A stretch of DNA of 64,000 nt, from assembly GCF_900129275.1 (NCBI RefSeq), contig NZ_FQUX01000001.1, forward strand, positions 310,001 through 374,000. Direction: 5' to 3'. Each line of letters opens with the position of its first letter. Position 1 is the first letter of the stretch. A program made the position numbers and the translations under genes. Shown here piece after piece: positions 1 to 8,624 of this stretch. The DNA comes from Arenibacter palladensis. GTDB taxonomy: Bacteria > Bacteroidota > Bacteroidia > Flavobacteriales > Flavobacteriaceae. The notes beneath the pieces were generated by a model that was not told the origin of the DNA, did not search any database, and saw only the letters and a list, made by a program, of their open reading frames with translations.

Positions 1-181
1 CTATATGGGGGGTTTTTACTTTTGTGGCGCCATAGCAGCCAACATCACCATATCCCAAATCGTCTACCAAAATATAAACTACATTGGGTTTATCCTGGGC
101 CTGGATTTTTAATGTACTGCTTATAAAAAATAAACAAACAATTATTTTTACTTTTAGAGATACTCGTGGTTTTAATTTCAT
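1..181 (-). CDS. S1-family sulfatase, N-terminal fragment (runs off window)
   Basis: Translating the complement from the ATG at 179-181 gives 60 residues that run off the window edge. They begin with a basic N-terminus and a hydrophobic stretch ending near residue 29 (IQAQ), a typical secretion signal. The first sulfatase block follows: a beta strand and the metal-binding Asp pair 40-41 in VDDLGYGD, then KTPHI, which precedes the helix before the active site. The formylglycine cysteine lies outside the window. It is the last visible gene of a minus-strand run of sulfatases, 10 bp downstream of its neighbour, so co-transcription is likely. Family assignment is secure; the substrate cannot be judged. 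Confidence 0.9.
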   Translation of the reverse strand, partial: MKLKPRVSLKVKIIVCLFFISSTLKIQAQDKPNVVYILVDDLGYGDVGCYGATKVKTPHI

Positions 182-191
182 ACTTTTCGAA

Positions 192-1625
192 TTAAATTTT
201 CTCTTGAATATTTTCAAATGGAGGTACACGTTGGTCTGTTCCTATGACCTCTATATCTCCCAATTCTTTTCTAACCCTTTCTGCTTCTTTTAACAGCTCC
301 TCTACTATTTCTGGGTGGTTATGAGAAATATCGGTCAACTCTCCCATATCTAACTTTAGATTAAACAATAGGGGGTGTTTTAATGCAATCAGCCCTCTAC
401 ATCCAATATTCTTTAAGTTTTTCCCTTCAAAAGGTTTTTCATTCCTGTTTTTAGACCAAAAGGGTTGGTCGTCCGAAGTTCTTGGCAGATGCAATTTCCA
501 TAGTCCTTTTCTAATGGCCTGTAAATTGATTCCATTGTAATAGTACACGAATTTATGCGGAGATACTCCTTTTCCAGTTTTTAAAATGGAGGTGATGTTT
601 TTTCCATCAATTACCCTGTCTATTGGAATTTCTGCTCCAGCCAAAGAGGCTAAAGTTGGCAATAAATCCATAGATGATAAAAACGTATCGTTCACCCCTG
701 TTGCAAATTTTCCTTTCCATTTAATAATGGCAGGAATACGAAAACCGCCTTCCATAGTGGTATATTTCCCTCCATTTAAAGGGCCAGCAGATCCGCCAAA
801 ATGACAAATTGCAGGTCCGTTATCCGACAAGAAAATGACGATGGTATTTTCGTCTAATTTTTTCTCGGCAAGTGCCTGGGTCAATCGACCTACATGATAA
901 TCCAATTCCTGAACATAATCACCGTATAAACTCCCTTTTGAAGTTCCAATAAACTCCTTACTGGGTTGGATTGGAGAATGCACCGAATGGTAGGCTAGAT
1001 ACAGGAAGAAAGGATTTTCTTTATTTTCTTCCATATATTCGATGGCTTTATTGGTATAATCTCCTATCAAGGTTTCAAAAGCTACATTTTCTTTTACTAC
1101 TTTATTATCGCTATATACATCATCTAAATCAGGGTGACTTGTATGCCAATTGGATTGTAATCCATAAAAATGCTGAAAACCGTGGTCAATAGGTTGATGT
1201 CCTTCATTGAATCCCAAATGCCATTTTCCTATAGCCATGGTTGCATAATCTTGTTTCAATAGTAAATCGGCAATGGTAATTTCATCGGGATGTAAACCGT
1301 AATCTTTATGTTTATCAATTTTTCCCTGAGCCACGGGAAATCCGTTACGCATAGGGTAACGTCCTGTTAGAAGTGCCGCCCTTGAAGGGCTGCAAACAGA
1401 TGACGCTACCTGAAAATCGGTAAATCTCATTCCTTCATTCGCCAATTGATCAATATTTGGCGTATTTACATCTTGAGCCCCGTAACTGCTTAAATCACCA
1501 TAGCCTAAATCATCGGCAAAAAGGATGATAATGTTAGGTTTATTAATTTCTTTCTCCTGTGCATCCATGCGATTGACCAATAACCCAAAAAAAGCCCATA
1601 ATGCTAATCCAATAATCTGTTTCAT
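192..1625 (-). CDS. S1-family sulfatase, secreted (CSPSR type)
   Basis: This 477-residue protein has a signal peptide ending near residue 23 (MDAQ), so it should act in the periplasm or at the surface. The family blocks are in order: metal-binding Asp pair in FADDLGYGD (about 37-45), the maturation motif C78-S-P-S-R followed by AALLTGR, a GKWHLG block, and the second metal motif FLSDNGP. Cys78 is expected to be converted to formylglycine, which hydrolyses sulfate esters. Length and motif spacing match full-length type I sulfatases. It lies 6 bp after the preceding sulfatase and 10 bp before the next, so it is an operon member. The sulfate position attacked is not predictable by eye. Confidence 0.95.
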   Translation of the reverse strand: MKQIIGLALWAFFGLLVNRMDAQEKEINKPNIIILFADDLGYGDLSSYGAQDVNTPNIDQLANEGMRFTDFQVASSVCSPSRAALLTGRYPMRNGFPVAQGKIDKHKDYGLHPDEITIADLLLKQDYATMAIGKWHLGFNEGHQPIDHGFQHFYGLQSNWHTSHPDLDDVYSDNKVVKENVAFETLIGDYTNKAIEYMEENKENPFFLYLAYHSVHSPIQPSKEFIGTSKGSLYGDYVQELDYHVGRLTQALAEKKLDENTIVIFLSDNGPAICHFGGSAGPLNGGKYTTMEGGFRIPAIIKWKGKFATGVNDTFLSSMDLLPTLASLAGAEIPIDRVIDGKNITSILKTGKGVSPHKFVYYYNGINLQAIRKGLWKLHLPRTSDDQPFWSKNRNEKPFEGKNLKNIGCRGLIALKHPLLFNLKLDMGELTDISHNHPEIVEELLKEAERVRKELGDIEVIGTDQRVPPFENIQEKI

Positions 1626-1631
1626 GCTCTT

Positions 1632-3053
1632 TTAATTAGATCCTTTTATAGGAAAAATATCGTTGGGTGTAAAATAGGGTTCTGTCCCCAAGGGGCCCGC
1701 ATTTAAACCTCTTGCTCCCAAATGGCCTATATCCTCCTTGGCCCAATCCAATAGTTTCTCCAATTCGGCAACTACTTCAGGGTTTTCGGCAGACACATCG
1801 GTAGTCTCCCCTATGTCGTTTTCCAAATCGTACAACATGTTTTTTGAAAACAAGACGCGATCTTCGGGTGCAGAGTGTATGGGCCATTTCGCATAGACAA
1901 TAGAGGTGGAATCTGGGCTATGCGGCAAATGTAATTTCCATTTGCCTTTTCGTACAGCGCGCAATATATGATGCTGATAATAGAAAAATGGTCTTTCCAA
2001 CTCCGTTGATTTTCCATGAATTATCTCTGAAATATCCAAGCCATCTATTACTCTATCCTTGGGTACTGACGCTCCTGCAATTTGCGCCAATGTGGGCAAC
2101 ATATCAATGGTAGCCGCCACCACATCAGAAGTTTTTCCTGCCGGCACTTTTCCTGGCGCCCTAATTATACATGGTACCCTAAGACCGCCTTCCCAGGCAG
2201 AGGTTTTTGCTCCTCTTAAGGGATCCGCATGTCCTCCATGTTCTTTCTTAATCCACCAAGGGCCGTTGTCACTGGTAAAGATCACATAAGTGTTGTCGTC
2301 CAGCCCGTTTTCTTTTAGCTTGGCCAAGATCCGTCCAACGTTAAAATCAATTTCTTCTATAACATCGCCATATAGGCCAGCGTCCGACTTCCCTTTAAAC
2401 GCGTCCGAAACCGCCAATTTAGTATGCGGCATGGTATGCGCGAGATATAAGAAAAAAGGCTGTTCACTACTCTTTTCAATAAAGTTGATAGCTTCGTCCG
2501 TATACCTTTTGGTAAGGGTGGACATATCAGCATTCTCCTCAACCAGCTGGTTGTTTCTCAATAAATGAACTCTGGAATCGTTACTTGTTGGAGTAAAAAA
2601 AGATTCATCAAAACCTTGATGAATAGGTAATAAATCTGGATTAAATTTTTCAGGATTATGTCCTGCCAAATCCCACTTCCCAATCATCCCTGTTCCATAA
2701 CCTACTGGTTTTAATACCTCTGCAATGGTAACTTCACTTAATGCTAATTTAGGATGTGGATTATCTCCATTATCATTACGTGCATTGCGCATAGGATAAC
2801 ATCCCGTCATTAGTGCCGCTCGCGATGGTCCACATACCGTTTGGGCATAGAAGTTGGTAAATTTCATCCCCTCGGCCGCCATTTTATCCAGGTTTGGCGT
2901 CTTGATGTTCGGCGACCCAAAACAGCCCACATCGCTGTAACCCTGATCATCGGTAAAGATGATAATGAAGTTTGGCTTAGTGGCAGGATCTTGTTTTTTC
3001 TGCATACAGGCCATTGACAACAATGACAAAAAAATAGTGGTTAATTGCTTCAT
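1632..3053 (-). CDS. S1-family sulfatase, putative lipoprotein (CGPSR type)
   Basis: This 473-residue protein has a short N-terminus with a lipobox-like LSMAC (Cys16), suggesting membrane anchoring, although the -3 residue is not ideal. The metal pair is in FTDDQGYSD (about 34-42). The formylglycine motif is C74-G-P-S-R and is followed by AALMTG; the Gly after Cys separates it from its neighbours. A GKWDLAG block replaces the commoner GKWHLG, and the second metal motif is FTSDNGP. The protein is intact and family-length. It is 71 bp from the sulfatase upstream and 6 bp from the one downstream. The differing motif context suggests another sulfation position than its neighbours; that is inference. 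Confidence 0.94.
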   Translation of the reverse strand: MKQLTTIFLSLLSMACMQKKQDPATKPNFIIIFTDDQGYSDVGCFGSPNIKTPNLDKMAAEGMKFTNFYAQTVCGPSRAALMTGCYPMRNARNDNGDNPHPKLALSEVTIAEVLKPVGYGTGMIGKWDLAGHNPEKFNPDLLPIHQGFDESFFTPTSNDSRVHLLRNNQLVEENADMSTLTKRYTDEAINFIEKSSEQPFFLYLAHTMPHTKLAVSDAFKGKSDAGLYGDVIEEIDFNVGRILAKLKENGLDDNTYVIFTSDNGPWWIKKEHGGHADPLRGAKTSAWEGGLRVPCIIRAPGKVPAGKTSDVVAATIDMLPTLAQIAGASVPKDRVIDGLDISEIIHGKSTELERPFFYYQHHILRAVRKGKWKLHLPHSPDSTSIVYAKWPIHSAPEDRVLFSKNMLYDLENDIGETTDVSAENPEVVAELEKLLDWAKEDIGHLGARGLNAGPLGTEPYFTPNDIFPIKGSN

Positions 3054-3124
3054 TGTTATTTTATTTCAAATTAAATGGTTTTAACAAGGCTTAAAAACAG
3101 CTTCATTATCTTCTACTTTTTATC

Positions 3125-4531
3125 TTAATTTTTGGTCAGAGGCTTGGGATTTTCCACATAAGCCGCAGAGCGGTAATTTTTTAAAATATCCTCCTGAAAA
3201 GTTTCTATATGTGCCAGAAGTTGATCTACAATTTTCCCATTTCCCTGTATAACATCTGTGGATTCTGAAATATCACTTTCAAGATTATACAGTGCTACAG
3301 GTTTATCCCCTTCTACATGCAGCTTCCAATTACCAGATCTAACTGCTGCCAAAACATTTCCTTTGTAATAGAAAAATGCCTGGTGCGGACTTTTTCCTTT
3401 ATGTATCAAAACTGGCATAATATCCTTTCCATCAATTACACGGTCCATAGGGACTGCTGCGTCTGCCAACTTAGCAAAGGTGGGCAATAGGTCCATGGCT
3501 GTCAAAAGCTCATTGTTCACCTGGGCTGCGGGGATTTTTCCCGGCCACCGGACTACGGTAGGCATGCGCATCCCTCCTTCAAACGTACTGCCTTTTTTAC
3601 CCCTTAGTGGTGTAGCCAAGCCTTTTGAAGGGCCATTATCCGAAGTAAAAATAACCAGCGTATTCTCGTCCAGACCATGCTCTTTTAAAGCACCCAGAAT
3701 TTGTCCGACAGACCAATCGATTTCGCTGATGGCATTGGTATAAATCTTATCACGTGTTTTGTAGTCAACACCATTATTTTCATTTTTCAGGGCTTCTATG
3801 ATCTCATCCGAGACTCCATTCATAAAAGGCGGGGAAACGTGAATGGGGCGATGGGGGATTGGATGTGGCACATATAGAAAAAATGGTCCGTCTTTGTTTT
3901 CTTTTATAAACCCTACTGCACGTTCTGTAATGCGCTGGGTAAGATAATCCGCATCGGGATCCATTTCAATAACTGTCTCTCCATCAAGTAAAGGCAATGA
4001 AGGGAAATTATATTTTTTTTGATTTGTGTGAAAGGGATGAATATCATGGCTATATGGAAGACCAAAAAACTCATCGAATCCCTGACGGGTAGGCAAGAAT
4101 TCTGGTTGATCGCCTAAATGCCATTTTCCGAACATTCCGGTTTTGTACCCTGCGGATTTTAGCACCTCAGCCATAGTAACTTCATCAGGATTGAGACCCT
4201 TGGAATCTCCTGCAAGCAAAACCGGAAAATCAATTCCTACCGCCATGTCTACACGTGCAGGATAAGAGCCGGTCATCAATGCCGCTCGGGAAGGTGTGCA
4301 AAGCGGGGCCGCTACGTAGAAACTAGTGAGCTTGGCACCTTCCGTAGCCATTTTGTCGATATTGGGAGTATAAACATGATCCCCTCCAAAACAGCTAAGG
4401 TCCGCATAGCCTTGATCATCGGTGAAGATGACAACGAAATTAGGTTTTGCAGGTTTTTCCAATCCGGATTCGCAACCCAAAAGAAAGCTTAAAGAAAATG
4501 AGATAATGATTAGCAGTACTAAAGTTTTCAT
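3125..4531 (-). CDS. S1-family sulfatase, lipoprotein (CTPSR type)
   Basis: I prefer the start at 4531 (468 residues) over an in-frame ATG ten codons upstream. It puts the lipobox FLLGC at Cys20, the usual place, and an A-rich ribosome-loading stretch lies just before the ATG. The metal pair is in FTDDQGYAD; the formylglycine motif is C78-T-P-S-R with AALMTG; GKWHLG and FTSDNGP follow. It should be a surface or periplasmic lipid-anchored sulfatase. A gap of about 296 bp separates it from the GH97 gene upstream, so it may begin its own transcript with the two or three sulfatases after it. No consensus promoter was found in that gap. Confidence 0.94.
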   Translation of the reverse strand: MKTLVLLIIISFSLSFLLGCESGLEKPAKPNFVVIFTDDQGYADLSCFGGDHVYTPNIDKMATEGAKLTSFYVAAPLCTPSRAALMTGSYPARVDMAVGIDFPVLLAGDSKGLNPDEVTMAEVLKSAGYKTGMFGKWHLGDQPEFLPTRQGFDEFFGLPYSHDIHPFHTNQKKYNFPSLPLLDGETVIEMDPDADYLTQRITERAVGFIKENKDGPFFLYVPHPIPHRPIHVSPPFMNGVSDEIIEALKNENNGVDYKTRDKIYTNAISEIDWSVGQILGALKEHGLDENTLVIFTSDNGPSKGLATPLRGKKGSTFEGGMRMPTVVRWPGKIPAAQVNNELLTAMDLLPTFAKLADAAVPMDRVIDGKDIMPVLIHKGKSPHQAFFYYKGNVLAAVRSGNWKLHVEGDKPVALYNLESDISESTDVIQGNGKIVDQLLAHIETFQEDILKNYRSAAYVENPKPLTKN

Positions 4532-4827
4532 CTTTTTTATGTATCTAATGCGATATTTCAACCCATGGTTTCTAAGCCGAAAATAATATTATTAATTACC
4601 TCTCACTATTCATTAATTAGCTAGTACCACGCAATAATTACGGTAATGCACACCTCTGGCTGAAAAAACACAACAAATGGATTGTCCGCGTGCCTACCCT
4701 TACTCATGATGGAACATCCCATGCATTACCCCCCTTCTTAACACGTTTTAGTGCTTTCTTTTGATATGAAAGTGGCATTTTCAAGTATTTTTTTAATGAA
4801 AAATCTATATTATAAATTCATTAGGTG

Positions 4828-6744
4828 TCATTTAATTGGCCTTATCCACATACAATGTCCGCCTCCTGGTGCCATTACGGCCTTAATAACATCCCCTTTT
4901 TTAACTTTACCGTTCCTAACCTGGTAAGCTTCTGGATTGGTCTTACAATGGGTTTCAGAGGTGTCTTCATAAAAGGTGATATCGTATTCCTGATCGGCCT
5001 CCAAAAAGTCGAGACCAATGTCCAGTGCCCCTCCTTGTTGGTTGTACACACTGCCAATAAACCATTCTTTATCATGGCGCCTTGCCGTTGTAATATATTC
5101 ACCTATTTTGGAATGTAGAATCTGGCTCTCATCCCATTTCCCGACAGGCAATTTTTGAATAAATTCGAAAAGATCGGATTTGGCTTCATAGGCTTCCGGG
5201 GCATCTGGGATACAGACCAAACCACTGAAAATAACCAATGTTCGGGCGGCTTCAGAAGCTACTGTCGAAAAATACGTATTTGTTTCCCGTGGGCCTTTTT
5301 GCCGTAGTCCACTGTTGATCCCCGTTAGATCAAAATTGCCGTTGTTCATATCCAAAGGACCAGTAATGGCGTTTATCAGGGCCATTTTAATGAACGACTC
5401 GGGTGTGAAGGCCCGTCGCGAATCTTGCTGGGCATGGCAGTATTCCCTGGTTATGGCATTAGGGTAGGTACGCCGTATTCCCGTAAAAGGCACCGGACTG
5501 TCATGGAAGTCGATCAGCAGCTCACTTGCCGCACTTTTCTGTATGGCCTCCCTGGTAAAATCTACATTGCTGCCCATAAAACCGTATTTGATCCCTTTCA
5601 TTCCCAAAGACTGGTAATAAGGAAAAAGTTCATCATCCCCATATTCTCCATGCCTTCTATCATAGTACAACATTAGATCTACCTCCTTTTCTGCCGCATA
5701 TGCGATGACCTTTTCCAGGTCCAGTTTGTCCGACAGTTCAAAATGTCCTTTGGTAACTTCCTTATACCAGGAATCATCGATAAGGAAATAGTCGATTCCC
5801 TTTTCGGCGGCAAAGTCGATAAAACGGAAATAGCTTTCGGTATTGATGCCATACACAAACCCATCAGGAGCGGTGTAACCGTGAACCCGCCAATCCCACA
5901 AGGTCTTTCCGGGCTTTATCCAATCCGTATTCTCAAGTTTAGACGGACTTGCCAAGTTGATGGGTACTGTGTTCACCACAAGGTCGCCAGCCGATTGCCC
6001 AAAAAGAATTACCCGCCAAGGACTGGTCCATTCCTTGTCACTTAATGCTACTTTGTTGATGGATGCAATTTTTCCTTCCATCTCCCCAACATCAAGATGC
6101 ATGGGATCCATACCATTGGCCACATAGAGGTCCGACTCCAATAACGCCATATAGGATTGGTCTGTAGATTCAACTACTAGAGGGACACTAATTTTTCTCT
6201 TTTTAGGACCTTTGTCCTGTAAATAATCGGTGAGTCCTTTATAATCCACAGGCCCCAATGGTTCACTTTCACCTGCTGGTGTAAAATAATTACTGCCGTT
6301 TGGCAAATTGTAGGTGAATTTAAAAATGGCCTCCTTTGGTTTTTCGCCTTCGTTGAGGACAAATCTAAAAGCAACTCCTTCATTATAGGCCCGGGCCAAC
6401 AATTTTCCCCCTACTCCATCGATATTCAGATCCAATTGAAGTTCTTTATAATGGTCCCGGGTGCTGCTTTGTTGCCCCCAAACCGGATTCCAGCTATCGT
6501 CGTTTTCAATTTCTGTGGCTTTCAGGATGGTCACCTTCGCGTTCGGTATTATTTCCAATTCCGAAGTCCCGATAAGTTCTACACCTTGAGAGCCAACCTG
6601 ATAATTCAACTTATTATCAACAAGCTGTATCCCCATGGATCGATTACCATCTGGAGAAGTTAAGTTGAAATTATCCAGGGATTTTTGGCAAGATACCAAC
6701 CCTATCAGCAAGGCAATAAAAAAGAACTTTCTTCGCATTATCAT
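4828..6744 (-). CDS. Glycoside hydrolase family 97 lipoprotein with unusual active-site residues
   Basis: This 638-residue protein starts with a lipobox LVSC (Cys19). It has the GH97 layout: an N-terminal beta-sandwich (about 25-280), a TIM barrel opening near GKTLWDWR (279-286), and a short C-terminal beta domain. Known GH97 enzymes are alpha-glucosidases, alpha-galactosidases or beta-L-arabinopyranosidases. KYGFM (386-390) has Gly at the position where retaining members carry the nucleophile Asp, so it resembles the inverting type. However, where I recall SusB having HHE and HEA for its base glutamates, this protein has YYD (Asp362) and FHD (Asp415). The acid position six residues after Glu434 reads Gln440, followed by Asp441. 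It is the only glycosidase in this PUL window. Activity is uncertain; the family call is firm. Confidence 0.88.
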   Translation of the reverse strand: MIMRRKFFFIALLIGLVSCQKSLDNFNLTSPDGNRSMGIQLVDNKLNYQVGSQGVELIGTSELEIIPNAKVTILKATEIENDDSWNPVWGQQSSTRDHYKELQLDLNIDGVGGKLLARAYNEGVAFRFVLNEGEKPKEAIFKFTYNLPNGSNYFTPAGESEPLGPVDYKGLTDYLQDKGPKKRKISVPLVVESTDQSYMALLESDLYVANGMDPMHLDVGEMEGKIASINKVALSDKEWTSPWRVILFGQSAGDLVVNTVPINLASPSKLENTDWIKPGKTLWDWRVHGYTAPDGFVYGINTESYFRFIDFAAEKGIDYFLIDDSWYKEVTKGHFELSDKLDLEKVIAYAAEKEVDLMLYYDRRHGEYGDDELFPYYQSLGMKGIKYGFMGSNVDFTREAIQKSAASELLIDFHDSPVPFTGIRRTYPNAITREYCHAQQDSRRAFTPESFIKMALINAITGPLDMNNGNFDLTGINSGLRQKGPRETNTYFSTVASEAARTLVIFSGLVCIPDAPEAYEAKSDLFEFIQKLPVGKWDESQILHSKIGEYITTARRHDKEWFIGSVYNQQGGALDIGLDFLEADQEYDITFYEDTSETHCKTNPEAYQVRNGKVKKGDVIKAVMAPGGGHCMWIRPIK

Positions 6745-6765
6745 TATAATTTATTTTTTACATTT

Positions 6766-8355
6766 TTAATCTTTGGTCACCATACTGCCCCACCAGTTGT
6801 TTTTGGGATCAAAATCATTGGATAATAGCTCCATCCGTTGTTTTTCCAGTTCAGGCATCTTTTCATATTCCATTTTGTGCAAAAACTCCCTGGCCTTTTC
6901 TTCTGAATATTCAGGATCGGGCTTTGCGTATTTGGCCCCCACCTCTGTTAGATAGTCGAACAACTCCTTGTTAAGTTCCTGTACCTTATCAGGATAGGCT
7001 GCCGCGAGATCCGTTTTCTCCCCAAGGTCCTTAGACAGGTCATAGAGTTCTTTTCTTCCGTCCTCATAGTAATGAATAAGTTTCCAGTTGCCCCTACGAA
7101 TAATGGAAGAAGGCTCACCCCCTTGGTTCCCGTAATGCGGGAAGTGCCAGATAAGAGGCCGCTCGGCCAATGTCTCCCCTTTAAACAAAGGGAGAAGGCT
7201 AATGCCATCGTTATGTTCCTTGGGTAGCTGTTGGGCACCAGCCAACTCCAAGAATGTGGGATAGAAATCTGTTCCCGATACCGGATAATCAATTTTATCG
7301 CCTCCTTTGGAGAGACCTGGAATCTTGATAAAATAGGGTTCCCTGATACCGCCCTCAAACTGATATCCCTTACCGGCCCGCAAGGGTTTGTTGCTGGTTG
7401 AAAAATTATCCCCGGCAGCCACCCCTCCATTATCGGAGGTAAACACAACAATGGTATTTTCCTCAAGCCCCAGCTCGTCCAGGGCGGAAAGCACCTGCCC
7501 AACAGCCTCATCCATTTGCTCTACCAAGCCCGCATAAATTGGGTTGTCCTGCACCTGGCGAATGGGCAAAAATTTCCCCATGTTATAGGCTTTTTCCGCC
7601 ACTCCTTGTTGCACTGCCTTGTCCCTATATTTCTTCCATTTTTCCTGAGTGGTCTGAATGGGCGAATGCACCGCATAAAAAGAGAGATAGGCAAAAAAAG
7701 GCTTTCCGGTTTTCTCAGGATTATTTTTTTGAATGAATTTTACCGTTTCCTTGGCAAGTCGATGTGAGAGGTTCTCCCCATCCTTCAGATTTTCCAAATT
7801 AGGATTGTCATAAGGAGAGAAATATCCTCCCCTTGGCCCTCCTGACGTCCATCCGCCAACGTTGATATCAAATCCGTGATCTTCGGGCCAGGAACCCTTG
7901 TCGCCCAAATGCCATTTTCCGGCAAAAAATGTTTTATACCCCTGCTGTTTCAACGCTTCGGGCATGGTAATATACTCCTTGGGCAGGTTATGGGTATATT
8001 CGGCCGGAAGCAGTTTTGTAAATCGATTCCTATTTCGCCATGCTTCACCGGAAGGGGACCCAATATGCACCGTAATGTCATGCCTAGCAGTGAATTTGCC
8101 GGACATTATACTTGCCCGTGAGGGGCTACAGACCCTACTGGCGGCATATCCGTTGGTGAAAATAGTTCCTTGTTCTGCTATCCTGTCTATGTTGGGTGTT
8201 TCATAGTAGGTACTGCCCATACAACTAAGGTCTGTATAGCCCAAATCATCGGCAAGGATAAAAACAATATTGGGCTGCCCCTTACTTTCCTGTTTTTGAC
8301 AGGAAACATGTAATACCATTAAACAAGAGAGAATGGATATATAAAATCTTCGCAT
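6766..8355 (-). CDS. S1-family sulfatase, lipoprotein (CSPSR type, long form)
   Basis: This 529-residue protein has a lipobox HVSC (Cys19). The metal pair is in LADDLGYTD (about 35-43), the formylglycine motif is C76-S-P-S-R followed by ASIMSG, GKWHLG comes later, and the second metal motif FTSDNGG precedes a KGYQFEGG block typical of arylsulfatase-like members. It is about 50 residues longer than its neighbours, partly through a C-terminal tail rich in Glu and Lys. It lies 21 bp upstream of the GH97 gene and so is probably co-transcribed with it. A repeat-rich 269-bp gap separates it from the sulfatase upstream. Confidence 0.95.
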   Translation of the reverse strand: MRRFYISILSCLMVLHVSCQKQESKGQPNIVFILADDLGYTDLSCMGSTYYETPNIDRIAEQGTIFTNGYAASRVCSPSRASIMSGKFTARHDITVHIGSPSGEAWRNRNRFTKLLPAEYTHNLPKEYITMPEALKQQGYKTFFAGKWHLGDKGSWPEDHGFDINVGGWTSGGPRGGYFSPYDNPNLENLKDGENLSHRLAKETVKFIQKNNPEKTGKPFFAYLSFYAVHSPIQTTQEKWKKYRDKAVQQGVAEKAYNMGKFLPIRQVQDNPIYAGLVEQMDEAVGQVLSALDELGLEENTIVVFTSDNGGVAAGDNFSTSNKPLRAGKGYQFEGGIREPYFIKIPGLSKGGDKIDYPVSGTDFYPTFLELAGAQQLPKEHNDGISLLPLFKGETLAERPLIWHFPHYGNQGGEPSSIIRRGNWKLIHYYEDGRKELYDLSKDLGEKTDLAAAYPDKVQELNKELFDYLTEVGAKYAKPDPEYSEEKAREFLHKMEYEKMPELEKQRMELLSNDFDPKNNWWGSMVTKD

Positions 8356-8456
8356 GGACTTGTTTTTTGATTTGTTGAATATTTAATTATCGTGAATTTG
8401 ATTAAAAAATAGATGCAAATAATTGATTGTACATTAATTAATGCTCATGCTCCTAG

Positions 8457-8577
8457 AGCCTGCCTCCCGACAGGTAGGCCTGCCTTGTCGACAGACAGGC
8501 GAAGTCGAGAGGTTTGGGGGACAATGAGGTCTCGACTGCGCTCGACCTGACAAACCTCGACTGCGCTCGACATGACA
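8457..8577. repeat. REP-like palindromic and direct-repeat cluster
   Basis: This intergenic block is far more G+C-rich than its AT-rich surroundings. Its first part is built from GCCTGCC and CAGGTAGGC-like units that fold back on themselves. The second part has two identical 16-bp copies of CTCGACTGCGCTCGAC (8531-8546 and 8556-8571), each followed by an nTGACAA tail, with a partly complementary GAAGTCGAGA upstream. Comparable CTGCGCTCGAC-type intergenic repeats occur in many Flavobacteriaceae genomes as I recall. It separates two sulfatase genes and could end or stabilise the transcript between them. No transposase is nearby. Confidence 0.7.
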
Positions 8578-8624
8578 ACATTAACCTAAATATCATTAGC
8601 ACTTAAAAATTAACAGAACTAACT

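Noticed and set aside
586..1192. Open frames on the plus strand inside the sulfatase genes
   Set aside because: They are shadows of a clearly coding minus-strand frame with complete sulfatase motifs.
4532..4827. Short minus-strand frame (about 33 codons) between sulfatase and GH97 genes
   Set aside because: No start context, no similarity that I recognise, and composition like non-coding DNA.
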